Source: Shinella sumterensis (GTDB taxonomy: Bacteria; Pseudomonadota; Alphaproteobacteria; Rhizobiales; Rhizobiaceae). Taken from it: DNA of 37,122 nucleotides. The position numbers were made by a program, and so were the translations under genes. Location of the stretch: the NCBI RefSeq assembly GCF_004514425.2, contig NZ_MYFN02000023.1, forward strand, positions 1-37,122. Reading direction: 5' to 3'. The notes below the pieces were generated by a model. That model had not been told where the DNA came from and searched no databases. It was given only the letters and a program-made list of their open reading frames with translations. Position 1 is the first letter of the stretch; each line of letters opens with the position of its first letter. Of this stretch, positions 1 through 8,117 are shown in pieces.

Positions 1-217
1 AGACGCCGAGCCGGCTCCAGCGAATGAAGCGGTTGTAGAGCGTCTTATGCGGACCGTAGCCAGTCGGCGCGTCCTTCCACCGGAGACCGTTGCGAATAAC
101 GTAGACGATGCCGCTCACCACCCGGCGGTCATCGACCCTCGGCACTCCGTGGGACAGCGGAAAGAACGGCGATATCCGCGCCATCTGGCGCTCGCTTAGC
201 AGAAACAAATCACCCAT
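1..217 (-). CDS. IS5-family transposase, N-terminal fragment (cut by window edge)
   Basis: Translating leftward from an ATG at 217 gives 72 residues beginning MGDLFLLSERQMARISPFFP and continuing with RVVSGIVYVIRNGLRWKDAP. This is the conserved N-terminal DUF4096-type region of IS5-family transposases, the DDE enzymes that cut and paste the element. A purine-rich GGAGGCC lies just upstream of the ATG and fits a ribosome binding site. The catalytic DDE part lies beyond position 1, so whether the gene is intact cannot be judged. Confidence 0.88.
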   Translation of the reverse strand, partial: MGDLFLLSERQMARISPFFPLSHGVPRVDDRRVVSGIVYVIRNGLRWKDAPTGYGPHKTLYNRFIRWSRLGV

Positions 218-276
218 CAAGGCCTCCTATTGGAAGCCGTGAAGCACATCTCAAACGAAATTAATAGGTCCTGAGC
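1..276 (-). mobile_element. IS5-family insertion sequence, 5' end only
   Basis: The left end of the window holds the start of an insertion sequence reading leftward out of the window. It carries the N-terminal part of an IS5-type transposase followed by about 58 bp of AT-richer DNA running up to GGTCCTGAG near 267-275, which is the likely terminal inverted repeat. The outer boundary is approximate because the other end of the element is outside the window, so the repeat pair and target duplication cannot be compared. The element stops right beside the stop codon of soxG. Confidence 0.75.
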
Positions 277-804
277 CTAGCTGAACTCGAGGCTCATTCG
301 AACGAGATCGTCCCACAGGCTTTCGGCAAAGCCACGCAGCACGAGGAGTTCGAACGCGTCCTGTTCCGTGCGGGTGATATGTGCTGCTATATGGCCGATA
401 AGTGCCGTGGACGACTGCCCGACCGGAAACGTAGCATCCGCCAGGTCGATAGCCGTACCCTTGGCGAGGACGTGGGTGGCATGCGGGCCGCGCACGAGGA
501 TGCCAACGCGCCCATGGCTCTGGTCGACGACGTCCGCGACCGGCTTCAGCTTTTGCTGGATTGCGTCGAGATCCTCATACCGTAGGGCGACCCGGCCTAC
601 GGCAAACCATTGCCCAACCGATACGGAGCGAAGCAAGAGGCCGGAAAGGGCGGCGTCGCCGATGATTTCCGGTAAGGCGGTATTGGGACGCGCCAGAAGA
701 TGCAGGACAGTGCCCTCGGCTAGGGCTTCCAGGCTGACACCGGTGCGCACAACGGGCTTGCGATCGGCCAGGGCGGCGTGCTGCGTGACACGGTAGGCTG
801 ACAT
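277..804 (-). CDS. soxG: Sarcosine oxidase gamma subunit (or N-methylglutamate dehydrogenase subunit D)
   Basis: This 175-residue protein is the small gamma subunit of heterotetrameric sarcosine oxidase. It has a degraded GcvT-like fold and packs against the alpha subunit; it carries no cofactor. Visible family features are the N-terminal ADRKPVVRTGVSLE stretch and the C-terminal FELLVLRGFAESLWDDL segment. I chose the ATG at 804 because AAGGAG lies six bases before it; an in-frame TTG at 819 would put that site inside the gene. It is the last gene of the soxBDAG operon, 15 bp after soxA, and its TAG stop sits against an IS5-family element. If the neighbouring gmaS/mgs genes work with it, it would be MgdD of N-methylglutamate dehydrogenase. 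Confidence 0.9.
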   Translation of the reverse strand: MSAYRVTQHAALADRKPVVRTGVSLEALAEGTVLHLLARPNTALPEIIGDAALSGLLLRSVSVGQWFAVGRVALRYEDLDAIQQKLKPVADVVDQSHGRVGILVRGPHATHVLAKGTAIDLADATFPVGQSSTALIGHIAAHITRTEQDAFELLVLRGFAESLWDDLVRMSLEFS

Positions 805-819
805 CCAGTTCTCCTTCAA

Positions 820-3783
820 TCAGGCGTGGAGTTTTTCATTGGCTGCGTCGAAAAACACCGGAGCGCAGATCCGTCCGGGCGTGAACTCGCCGCGCAGACC
901 GTTCCAGACCATGATTTCCTCGCCATGCCGTTCCCGCCCGCGGCGCACCAGCGCAAGACCGATGGTGGAGCCGACATGCGGCGAGTAGCAGCTCGAGGTG
1001 ATGTAGCCCTGGTCGTTCTCCAGTGTGGCCTCGGCATTCTTTGCGAGGATGTGGGAACCGGTGCGGAAACCCGTTGCGGGGTCGAGCGGCATGATGCCGA
1101 CGAGCTGCGGCCGGTCCGGCGCATTTAGGCCTTCCCGCTCCAACATTCGTTTGCCGATAAAATCGGTCTTTGTGGTCGAAACCATGCGGCCAAAGCCGAG
1201 ATCACCCGGTACGACCGTGCCGTTGATTTCGTTGTGGGTGACGTGCCCCTTCTCGATACGCAACACCGACAGCGCCTCGACGCCGTAGGGCTGGATACCA
1301 TGTTCGGCGCCGGCTTGCATGATGGCACCGGCTACGCTGTCGCCATAGCCGGCCGGTACCGCCAGCTCATAGGCAAGCTCGCCAGAGAAGGAGATGCGGA
1401 AGAGCCGTCCGCGAACCTGACTGCCGAAGAGCGAAACCTCGGCAGCGGCCAGGAACGGGAAAGCCTCGTCGGAAATATCCGTATCGACAATCGCCTGAAG
1501 GATCTGACGCGACTTCGGGCCGGCAACCGCCATCTGCGCCCACTGATCGGTGACGGACGCGAGCCGCACGTCCAGTTCCGGCCAGAGCGCTTGCGCGCAG
1601 AATTCCAGATGGTTCATCACGCCCGCCGCATAGGCCGTCGTCGTCGTCATGAAGTAGCGGTTTTCGTCCAGGCGACTGGTGGTGCCATCGTCGTAGATCA
1701 TGCCGTCTTCGCGCAGCATGAGGCCATAGCGCGCCTTGCCGACCGGAAGCTTCAGGAAGGCGTTGCAATAGACGCGATTCAGGAACTCCGCAGCATCGGT
1801 GCCGGTGATCTCGATCTTGCCGAGCATGGACACATCGCAAAGGCCGGCATTCTTGCGGATGTTCACAACCTCGCGATCGACGCTTTCTCGCCATGCCGTT
1901 TCACCAGCGCGCGGGAACCAGGACGAGCGATACCAGAGGCCCGTTTCGACGAAGACGGCACCGTTCCGCTTTGCCCATTCGTGCAGCGGCGACTTGCGTA
2001 CCGGCTGGAAGTGCTTGCCGTGCGAAGTACCCGTGAGAGCGCCGAAGGAAACAGGGCTATAGAACGGCCGGAAGGTCGTCGTTCCCACATCCCCCGGCGA
2101 TACACCGCGCGCTTCCGCTAACAGAGCAATGGCGTTGACGTTCGAGAGCTTGCCCTGATCCGTAGCCATGCCGTTCGTCGTGTAACGCTTGGCGAGCTCT
2201 ACATGGCCATACCCTTCGCGGACGGCGAGACCGAGATCCTTGCGATGAACATCGTTCTGGAAGTCGACGAAGGCCTTGCCGCGCACGCCCGGAATTGACC
2301 AGAGCGGCTTAGCTGTCGAGGCCAAGTCGTCGGTTACGGCGGGAGCGATCGTGCGGGCGGCGCTGTAACCCAAAACCTCGGCACATTCGACACCCTTGGC
2401 AAAGCCATCGTGCAGGCAGGCGGCGGTCCCATCGACATTGGCCGCAGCACCCGCAAGCATGAGCCCCTTGAGATCGGAAGGCGCCAGGAAGACGTTCGAT
2501 TTGGCATCCCATTGCGGCCTGCCGCCACGATGGCAGGCAAGGCTGATGACCGGATTGAAGCCACCCGACATCGCCAGGGCATCGACGGCAAGCCTTTGCG
2601 TCCGCCCCTCACGCGTGATCGTGATCGCCGATAGGCTCTTTCCGCCGTGCGCGTCCGAGACCACAGCGCCCTTCATGATTTTCGCCGCGCCGGCATACGG
2701 AAAATCCGCCCCTTCGGCCCTGCTGTCGATGATGATGACGTCGCTTGTGCCGGCAGCTTCCAGATCGCGCGCGAGCGCGTAACCGCTGTCGTTGGTCGTG
2801 AAGATCGCGACCCTCTTGCCCGGTGCGACGGCGTAGCGGTTAAGATACGTGCGCATGGCACCTGCCATCATTACGCCGGGGATGTCGTTTCCGCCGAAGA
2901 CGAGTGGGCGCTCCTCCGCGCCGGTCGCCAATAGGGCCTTTTGGGCGACGATGCGCCAGAGGCGCTCGACGGGAAGCCGCTCCAGAGGCGCCTGCACATG
3001 TTTCTGCACGCGTTCGACGGCACCGAAGACGTTGCCGTCGTACCAGCCGAAAACCGTGGTGCGCGGCATCACTGTGACGTTTGACAGCGAGGCGAGCTCC
3101 GCCAGCGCCGTCGCCACGAACTCCGTCGCACTTTCGTCACCGATACGGACCGTTTCCGATAGCAGGCCGCCGCCGCAACGCGAATGCTCGTCGACGAGAA
3201 TGACCCGCGCACCGGCGCGGCCGGCGGCAAGGGCAGCGGCAAGACCGGCCGCTCCCGCACCGACGACGAGAAGGTCGCAGTGAATCCAAGCCTTTTCATA
3301 GCCGTCCGGGTCCGCCTCGCAGCTTGCCCGCCCAAGACCGGCAGCGCGACGGATGAAGGGCTCGTACAGCTTCTCCCAGAGGCCTGACGGCCACATGAAG
3401 GTCTTGTAGTAGAACCCCGCGCTGAGAAAGGGCGACAACAAGCTGTTGAAGGCGCCGATGTCGAAATCAAGCGACGGCCAGCGGTTCTGGCTGCTCGCTT
3501 CGAGGCCGTCATAGAGTTCCTGCATGGTGGCCCGGGTGTTCGGCTCCGTGCGTCCACCCCGGCCGATCGTCATCAGCGCATTCGGCTCCGCGCTGCCCGC
3601 AGTGAGGATGCCGCGCGGACGATGATACTTGAAGCTGCGGCCGACAAGGAGACGACCGTTTGCAAGCAGCGCCGAGGCGAGGCTGTCACCCGAAAATCCA
3701 CTCAGCGCCTTGCCGTCGAAGGAGAAGGAAAGCGGTCTGGAACGGTCGATGAGACCGCCGGCAGAAAGACGAAAGGGCGTCAT
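820..3783 (-). CDS. soxA: Sarcosine oxidase alpha subunit (or N-methylglutamate dehydrogenase subunit C)
   Basis: This 987-residue protein is the large subunit of the heterotetrameric enzyme. Residues about 1-100 form the N-terminal ferredoxin-like domain (FKYHRPRGILTAGSAEPNAL). A dinucleotide-binding motif GAGAAG lies at 175-180 and binds NAD in known enzymes. The C-terminal ~380 residues form a GcvT/aminomethyltransferase-like folate domain, where the methylene group released from the N-methyl substrate is passed to tetrahydrofolate. The length matches the family. Its ATG overlaps the soxD stop as ATGA, so the two are translationally coupled. Substrate is sarcosine by homology, but the glxBCD/glnT neighbourhood makes N-methylglutamate equally plausible. 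Confidence 0.93.
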   Translation of the reverse strand: MTPFRLSAGGLIDRSRPLSFSFDGKALSGFSGDSLASALLANGRLLVGRSFKYHRPRGILTAGSAEPNALMTIGRGGRTEPNTRATMQELYDGLEASSQNRWPSLDFDIGAFNSLLSPFLSAGFYYKTFMWPSGLWEKLYEPFIRRAAGLGRASCEADPDGYEKAWIHCDLLVVGAGAAGLAAALAAGRAGARVILVDEHSRCGGGLLSETVRIGDESATEFVATALAELASLSNVTVMPRTTVFGWYDGNVFGAVERVQKHVQAPLERLPVERLWRIVAQKALLATGAEERPLVFGGNDIPGVMMAGAMRTYLNRYAVAPGKRVAIFTTNDSGYALARDLEAAGTSDVIIIDSRAEGADFPYAGAAKIMKGAVVSDAHGGKSLSAITITREGRTQRLAVDALAMSGGFNPVISLACHRGGRPQWDAKSNVFLAPSDLKGLMLAGAAANVDGTAACLHDGFAKGVECAEVLGYSAARTIAPAVTDDLASTAKPLWSIPGVRGKAFVDFQNDVHRKDLGLAVREGYGHVELAKRYTTNGMATDQGKLSNVNAIALLAEARGVSPGDVGTTTFRPFYSPVSFGALTGTSHGKHFQPVRKSPLHEWAKRNGAVFVETGLWYRSSWFPRAGETAWRESVDREVVNIRKNAGLCDVSMLGKIEITGTDAAEFLNRVYCNAFLKLPVGKARYGLMLREDGMIYDDGTTSRLDENRYFMTTTTAYAAGVMNHLEFCAQALWPELDVRLASVTDQWAQMAVAGPKSRQILQAIVDTDISDEAFPFLAAAEVSLFGSQVRGRLFRISFSGELAYELAVPAGYGDSVAGAIMQAGAEHGIQPYGVEALSVLRIEKGHVTHNEINGTVVPGDLGFGRMVSTTKTDFIGKRMLEREGLNAPDRPQLVGIMPLDPATGFRTGSHILAKNAEATLENDQGYITSSCYSPHVGSTIGLALVRRGRERHGEEIMVWNGLRGEFTPGRICAPVFFDAANEKLHA

Positions 3784-4055
3784 GGGGTCACCTCGCCGCG
3801 GTGGCCGGCGGCGTCACTGGTCGTGTATATTTCATGGGTTGCGGTATCGCGCTTGATCACCAGCCAGCGGCGGCAACCGGATGTGTGATGCCAGTATTCG
3901 CGATAGGCGCCGCGAGGGTTATCGCGCAGATAGACGAAATCGACCCAGGCCTCCGGTGAGGCGTCAGGATCCGGGCGTGGCAACGCGGCGCCCTTGACGG
4001 TGAACTCTTCCTTCGGGCGTGGTCCGCAATGCGGGCAGGTGACGAGGCTGGCCAT
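3780..4055 (-). CDS. soxD: Sarcosine oxidase delta subunit (zinc-binding; or MgdB)
   Basis: This 91-residue protein is the smallest subunit of heterotetrameric sarcosine oxidase. It shows the family's zinc site: Cys7 and Cys10 in TCPHCGPR, then His56/57 and Cys61 in YWHHTSGCRRW. These align with the Cys, Cys, His and Cys ligands known from solved enzymes. The ATG at 4055 is preceded by AAGGA inside the end of soxB, ten bases after the soxB stop. Its own stop overlaps the soxA start by four bases. It sits between beta and alpha genes, the usual order BDAG. Confidence 0.92.
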   Translation of the reverse strand: MASLVTCPHCGPRPKEEFTVKGAALPRPDPDASPEAWVDFVYLRDNPRGAYREYWHHTSGCRRWLVIKRDTATHEIYTTSDAAGHRGEVTP

Positions 4056-4065
4056 CGTGGCATCC

Positions 4066-5316
4066 TTAATGAAGGTTAGGCTGGGCGCCCTGGCCCTTTT
4101 CGTCGATGAGATAGCCGCGCTCGAAACGGTCGAGACGCATCTGCCGCGTCGTGGGGTGCGGCGCGTCCTTGGCGATGAGATGGGCAAAGCAGAAGCCGGA
4201 GGCCGGCGTGGCCTTGAAGCCGCCGTAACACCAGCCGGCATTCAGGTAGAGATTGTCGGTCGGCGTCTTGTCGATGATCGGTGTGCCGTCCATCGACATG
4301 TCCATGATGCCACCCCAGGAGCGCAGGACGCGAATGCGCGACAGTGCCGGGATCATCGCCTTGCCGGCCTCCGCGACATGCTCGACCGTCGCAAGATTTC
4401 CGCGCTGCGCATAGGAATTGTATCCGTCGATGTCACCACCGAAAACGAGCCCGCCCTTGTCGGACTGCGACACGTAGAAATGGCCGGCACCGAACGTCAC
4501 CACGCAATCGATGAAGGGTTTCAGACCCTCCGAAACGAAGGCCTGCAGGACGTGGCTTTCGATCGGTAGCTTCATGCCCGCCATCTCGGCAACGCGCGAG
4601 GAATTGCCAGCCGCCGCAAGGCCGAGCTTGCCGCAGCCGATGAAGCCGCGGGTGGTCTCGACGCCGGTGACGCGGCCGTTTTCGCGACGGATACCCGTCA
4701 CCTCGCAATTCTGGATGATATCGACGCCACGGCTATCGGCGCCACGCGCATACCCCCAGGCAACTCCATCGTGTCGCACCGTGCCGCCGCGGCGCTGCAT
4801 AAGGCCGCCTTGGATCGGGAAACGGGCATTGTCGAAATCGAGGAAAGGCAGCATGGACTTGATCGCCGCACGATCGAGCAGCTCCGCATCCACGCCATGC
4901 AGGCGCATCGCATTGCCACGCCTCGTATAGGCGTCGCGCTGGGCGTCGGAATGATAGAGATTGACGACGCCCCGCTGGGACACCATGGCGTTGAAATTGA
5001 AGTCTTGCTCCAGGCCTTCCCAGAGCTTCATGGAAAATTCGTAGAAGGGATTGTTGCCTTCGAGCAGGTAGTTGGATCGGATGATCGTCGTGTTACGGCC
5101 GACATTGCCGGAACCGATATAGCCTTTTTCAAGCACGGCGACATTGGTGATGCCGAACTCCTTGGCCAGGTAGTAAGCCGTCGCGAGCCCATGGCCACCG
5201 CCTCCTACAATAATCACGTCGTAGTGGATCTTGGGTTGCGGATCCCTCCAGGCGGAGCGCCAGGACCGGTTGCCCGTCAGCCCATTGAGGAGAATGGATA
5301 AAGCAGAATAACGCAT
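4066..5316 (-). CDS. soxB: Sarcosine oxidase beta subunit (or N-methylglutamate dehydrogenase subunit A)
   Basis: This 416-residue flavoprotein is the catalytic beta subunit of the heterotetrameric enzyme, oxidising the N-methyl amine with FAD and passing electrons to FMN. The Rossmann motif VGGGGHGLATAYYLAKE starts near residue 37. The motif RHDGVAWGYAR contains His182, which aligns with the histidine that carries covalently bound FMN in characterised enzymes. The C-terminal GWCYGGFKATPASG segment is the conserved FAD/substrate-closing region. The start at 5316 follows a 90-bp gap shared with the divergent glxA-type regulator. First gene of soxBDAG. N-methylglutamate dehydrogenase MgdA is homologous and cannot be separated from SoxB by eye. 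Confidence 0.93.
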   Translation of the reverse strand: MRYSALSILLNGLTGNRSWRSAWRDPQPKIHYDVIIVGGGGHGLATAYYLAKEFGITNVAVLEKGYIGSGNVGRNTTIIRSNYLLEGNNPFYEFSMKLWEGLEQDFNFNAMVSQRGVVNLYHSDAQRDAYTRRGNAMRLHGVDAELLDRAAIKSMLPFLDFDNARFPIQGGLMQRRGGTVRHDGVAWGYARGADSRGVDIIQNCEVTGIRRENGRVTGVETTRGFIGCGKLGLAAAGNSSRVAEMAGMKLPIESHVLQAFVSEGLKPFIDCVVTFGAGHFYVSQSDKGGLVFGGDIDGYNSYAQRGNLATVEHVAEAGKAMIPALSRIRVLRSWGGIMDMSMDGTPIIDKTPTDNLYLNAGWCYGGFKATPASGFCFAHLIAKDAPHPTTRQMRLDRFERGYLIDEKGQGAQPNLH

Positions 5317-5406
5317 GGTCAGGCCTCGACGATCACAGGCCGGAGGGTAAACGCACTTTCGACATCGTACTTTCAAAAAAGGGACAGAATGATATAGAAA
5401 CAGGCC
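5317..5406. promoter_or_regulatory. Divergent promoter region between soxB and the GlxA-type regulator
   Basis: This 90-bp gap separates the leftward sox operon from the rightward regulator and must hold both promoters. It contains a direct repeat ACTTTC at 5355-5360 and 5369-5374, 14 bp apart, and an AT-rich tract (TTTCAAAAAA) at 5371-5380. AraC-type regulators commonly bind direct repeats, so this is a candidate operator. No strong matches to -35 and -10 boxes were clear. Confidence 0.45.
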
Positions 5407-6381
5407 ATGACCACGGCCGACACCAAAAGAACCCAAAGGATCGGATTTCTGCTCGTGCAGAACTTCGCCCTGATGTCCTATGCCTCCGCCGTGGAACCGC
5501 TGCGGGCGGCAAACCTCATCGCTGGGCTCGATCTCTACGAGGCCCTTCCGCTTTCGCTTCACGGTCGTCCGGTCGCAAGTTCCTCGGGCGTGACCGTCGA
5601 ATGCGCAGAGCTGGCCGCGCTGGGAGAGACATGCCACACGGTGTTCGTTTGCGCGGGGGGCGGCCCCAAGGACTGGAGTACCGTCGAGGACGCCCACCCT
5701 ATTCTACGGCGTCTCGGACGGAAAGGTGTTCGCATCGGCGGCATCTCGAGCGGTGCCTATGTTCTGGCGGCAGCGGGCCTGCTCGACAACCGAGACTTTA
5801 CCATACACTGGGAACACGCCAGCCTGCTGAGGGAATCGTTTCCCGCTCTTGCACCGCGCCACGCGCGATATGTGATCGACGGCGACCGAGTCACCTGCGC
5901 GGGCGGGATTGCGCCGCTCGATCTTATGCATGCCATGATCAGCGAACGCATGGGCACACACTTTTCGCGACGGGTCAGTGACTGGTATCTGCATACGGCC
6001 GTGGCTGAACCGGGCGCACCACAGCGCGGGTCCCTGCCCGAGCGGTTCGGAACGCACCACCCCGCGCTCTTGACCGTTCTTGAGAAAATGGAAGCCACGA
6101 TCGAAGTTCCTCTCGATCGTGCAGCCATGGCGAAACTTGCGGGCATCAGTGTCCGCCATCTCGATCGTCTGTTTGCCGTGCACATGGCCGGCGGCTTCCT
6201 CGAAACCTATCGCAATATCCGCCTCGCCCATGCCCGTCGCCTGCTGGAGCAGAGCCCGCTTTCGGTCGCGGAGATTGCCTTCGCCACGGGTTTTTCCGGT
6301 GCCGCGCATCTGTCGACCAGTTTCAAGGCACGTTTCGGCGAAACGCCCACAGCGCTACGGACAAGATTTTCCTACGAATAA
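5407..6381 (+). CDS. glxA: GlxA-family AraC-type transcriptional regulator
   Basis: This 324-residue regulator has the two-part GlxA architecture. Residues about 10-175 form a DJ-1/PfpI-like ligand-binding domain (IGFLLVQNFALMSYASAVEP; the nucleophile-elbow region reads GGISSGAYVLAAAGLL, with Ser in place of Cys, so it is a sensor and not an enzyme). Residues about 220-320 form an AraC double helix-turn-helix (AMAKLAGISVRHLDRLF and VAEIAFATGFSGAAHLSTSFKARFG). Related proteins such as GbdR and CdhR sense betaine-pathway metabolites or carnitine. Being divergent from soxBDAG and upstream of glxBCD, it most likely activates both in response to a methylated amine. Confidence 0.9.
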   Translation: MTTADTKRTQRIGFLLVQNFALMSYASAVEPLRAANLIAGLDLYEALPLSLHGRPVASSSGVTVECAELAALGETCHTVFVCAGGGPKDWSTVEDAHPILRRLGRKGVRIGGISSGAYVLAAAGLLDNRDFTIHWEHASLLRESFPALAPRHARYVIDGDRVTCAGGIAPLDLMHAMISERMGTHFSRRVSDWYLHTAVAEPGAPQRGSLPERFGTHHPALLTVLEKMEATIEVPLDRAAMAKLAGISVRHLDRLFAVHMAGGFLETYRNIRLAHARRLLEQSPLSVAEIAFATGFSGAAHLSTSFKARFGETPTALRTRFSYE

Positions 6382-6428
6382 GCGCTGTATTCCTGTAGGG
6401 AACATTTGACTGAAGAAAGCGGTGGGAC

Positions 6429-7097
6429 ATGACAAGCGGAAAGCAGATCTCCAAAAAGGCGCAGAATGCACTTTCGCAGAACCCGCACGCGGTACGCGAA
6501 CCGCGCGAGAAGAACCTGGAAATGGCGATTGGTCACGAGGTCCGAGCCTATCGCAAGAAACTCGGCATCACCGGCGGCGATCTGGCTGCCGCCACCGGCA
6601 TGTCGGTCGGTGCGCTCTCGAAGATTGAAAACGGCAACATCTCACCGTCGCTGACGACCCTGCAGTCTCTGTCCAAGGCTCTCGGCGTGCCCCTGACCGC
6701 GTTCTTCCGGGGCTTTGAAGAGCCGCGCAATGCCACCTTCGTCAAGTCCGGCGAAGGCGTTAACATCGAGCGCCGCGGCACGCGCGCCGGCCACCAGTAC
6801 AGCCTGCTTGGCCATATCGACAACAATTCGAGTGGCGTGACGGTAGAACCCTATCTCATCACGCTCACGACCGAGTCGGACATCTTCCCGACCTTCCAGC
6901 ATGAGGGCATGGAATTTCTCTATATGCTGGAGGGAGCGGTCGCTTATCGCCACGGTGACCAGGTTTTCAGGATGGAGGCAGGCGATAGCCTATTCTTTGA
7001 CGCGGACGCACCGCATGGGCCTCAGGAACTGCTGAAGCTTCCGGCACGCTATCTCTCGATCATCAGCTACCCGACCCAGTCGCGACCGGCACGATAA
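6429..7097 (+). CDS. XRE-family transcriptional regulator with C-terminal cupin domain
   Basis: This 222-residue protein has a basic N-terminal tail, a helix-turn-helix of the XRE/HTH_3 type at about 35-90 (ITGGDLAAATGMSVGALSKIENGNISPSL), and a small cupin domain at about 140-215 (FQHEGMEFLYMLEGAV, DSLFFDADAPHGP). The cupin histidines and glutamate of HEGMEF and the later PHG are present, so a small ligand or metal could be sensed. It lies between the GlxA-type regulator and glxB on the same strand, 47 bp after the former. This regulator type is commonly found beside glxBCD/glnT genes, so it probably controls the operon that follows. A perfect inverted repeat downstream is a candidate target. 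Confidence 0.9.
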   Translation: MTSGKQISKKAQNALSQNPHAVREPREKNLEMAIGHEVRAYRKKLGITGGDLAAATGMSVGALSKIENGNISPSLTTLQSLSKALGVPLTAFFRGFEEPRNATFVKSGEGVNIERRGTRAGHQYSLLGHIDNNSSGVTVEPYLITLTTESDIFPTFQHEGMEFLYMLEGAVAYRHGDQVFRMEAGDSLFFDADAPHGPQELLKLPARYLSIISYPTQSRPAR

Positions 7098-7156
7098 AGT
7101 TTCCCAGCACGAAATATTTATTCCTGCCAGTTGATATGGGGCGATGTGCGTGGTAG

Positions 7157-7179
7157 CCATTTGTCAGCGAGACAAATGG
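7157..7179. promoter_or_regulatory. Perfect 9-bp inverted repeat upstream of glxB (candidate operator)
   Basis: CCATTTGTC at 7157-7165 is repeated in reverse complement as GACAAATGG at 7171-7179, with a 5-bp spacer AGCGA. The right arm runs into the GGAGG ribosome binding site of glxB. Its symmetry and size fit a dimeric helix-turn-helix operator, for example of the XRE-cupin regulator just upstream. It could alternatively form an RNA hairpin that hides the ribosome binding site. Confidence 0.55.
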
Positions 7180-7187
7180 AGGCGCAC

Positions 7188-8093
7188 ATGTGCGGCATTG
7201 TTGGACTATTCCTGAAGGACAAGAGCCTTGAACCGCAGCTTGGAACACTGCTTTCGGATATGCTGATCACAATGACCGATCGCGGCCCGGATTCGGCCGG
7301 TATCGCGATCTACGGCGCGCCGGCGCAAGGCAAAGCCAAGGTCACGCTGCAGTCAGCGCATCCCGAAACGGACTTCCTTGCTCTTGACAAAGAGCTCGCA
7401 TCCGCCGGCATCGATGCCAAGGTGACGGTCAAGAGCACGCATGCCGTCATCGAAGTGGCAGCCGATGCCATCGCCGCAACGCGCGCGACCGTTGCATCGA
7501 TCCGTCCGGATATCCGGATTATGGGCGCAGGCGACTCTATCGAGATTTACAAGGAAACCGGCTTGCCCAAGGACGTCGTAGCCCGTTTCGACGTGCGCTC
7601 GATGGGCGGCACCCATGGTATTGGCCATACGCGCATGGCGACGGAAAGTGCTGTGACGACGCTTGGCGCGCACCCTTTCTCGACCGGCGCCGACCAGTGC
7701 CTCGTCCACAACGGATCCCTGTCGAACCACAACAACCTGCGCCGTGAACTGATCCGCGAAGGCATGACGTTCGAAACGCAGAACGACACCGAAGTGGCCG
7801 CCGCCTACCTGACGGCGGAGATGGCAAAGGGCAAGGATCTCGGCCAGGCGCTGGAAGGCGCGCTGGATGATCTGGACGGCTTCTTCACCTTCGTCGTCGG
7901 CACGAAATCCGGTTTCGGCGTCGTACGCGATCCGATCGCCTGCAAGCCCGCCGTGATGGCCGAGACGGACCAGTATGTTGCCTTCGGTTCGGAGTACCGC
8001 GCGCTGGTCAACCTGCCGGGCATCGAAGACGCCCGCGTGTGGGAGCCGGAACCATCGACCGTGTACTTCTGGGACCACGAAAAAGCTGCGTGA
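7188..8093 (+). CDS. glxB: Class II glutamine amidotransferase, GltB-like (GlxB; N-methylglutamate synthase subunit A)
   Basis: This 301-residue protein matches the Ntn-type class II glutamine amidotransferase domain of glutamate synthase as a separate polypeptide. The start at 7188 gives MCGIVGLF, placing the catalytic cysteine immediately after the initiator methionine, as required, and GGAGG lies just upstream. Further motifs are DRGPDSAGIAIYG, GGTHGIGHTRMAT and LVHNGSLSNHNNLRREL, the last with the conserved NG and N residues of the active site. In the methylamine pathway its relative MgsA works with MgsB and MgsC to make N-methylglutamate from methylamine and glutamate. It is the first gene of glxBCD, 24 bp before glxC. 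Confidence 0.92.
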   Translation: MCGIVGLFLKDKSLEPQLGTLLSDMLITMTDRGPDSAGIAIYGAPAQGKAKVTLQSAHPETDFLALDKELASAGIDAKVTVKSTHAVIEVAADAIAATRATVASIRPDIRIMGAGDSIEIYKETGLPKDVVARFDVRSMGGTHGIGHTRMATESAVTTLGAHPFSTGADQCLVHNGSLSNHNNLRRELIREGMTFETQNDTEVAAAYLTAEMAKGKDLGQALEGALDDLDGFFTFVVGTKSGFGVVRDPIACKPAVMAETDQYVAFGSEYRALVNLPGIEDARVWEPEPSTVYFWDHEKAA

Positions 8094-8117
8094 TCGGCTA
8101 ACCGAGAAAGCCCTAAA

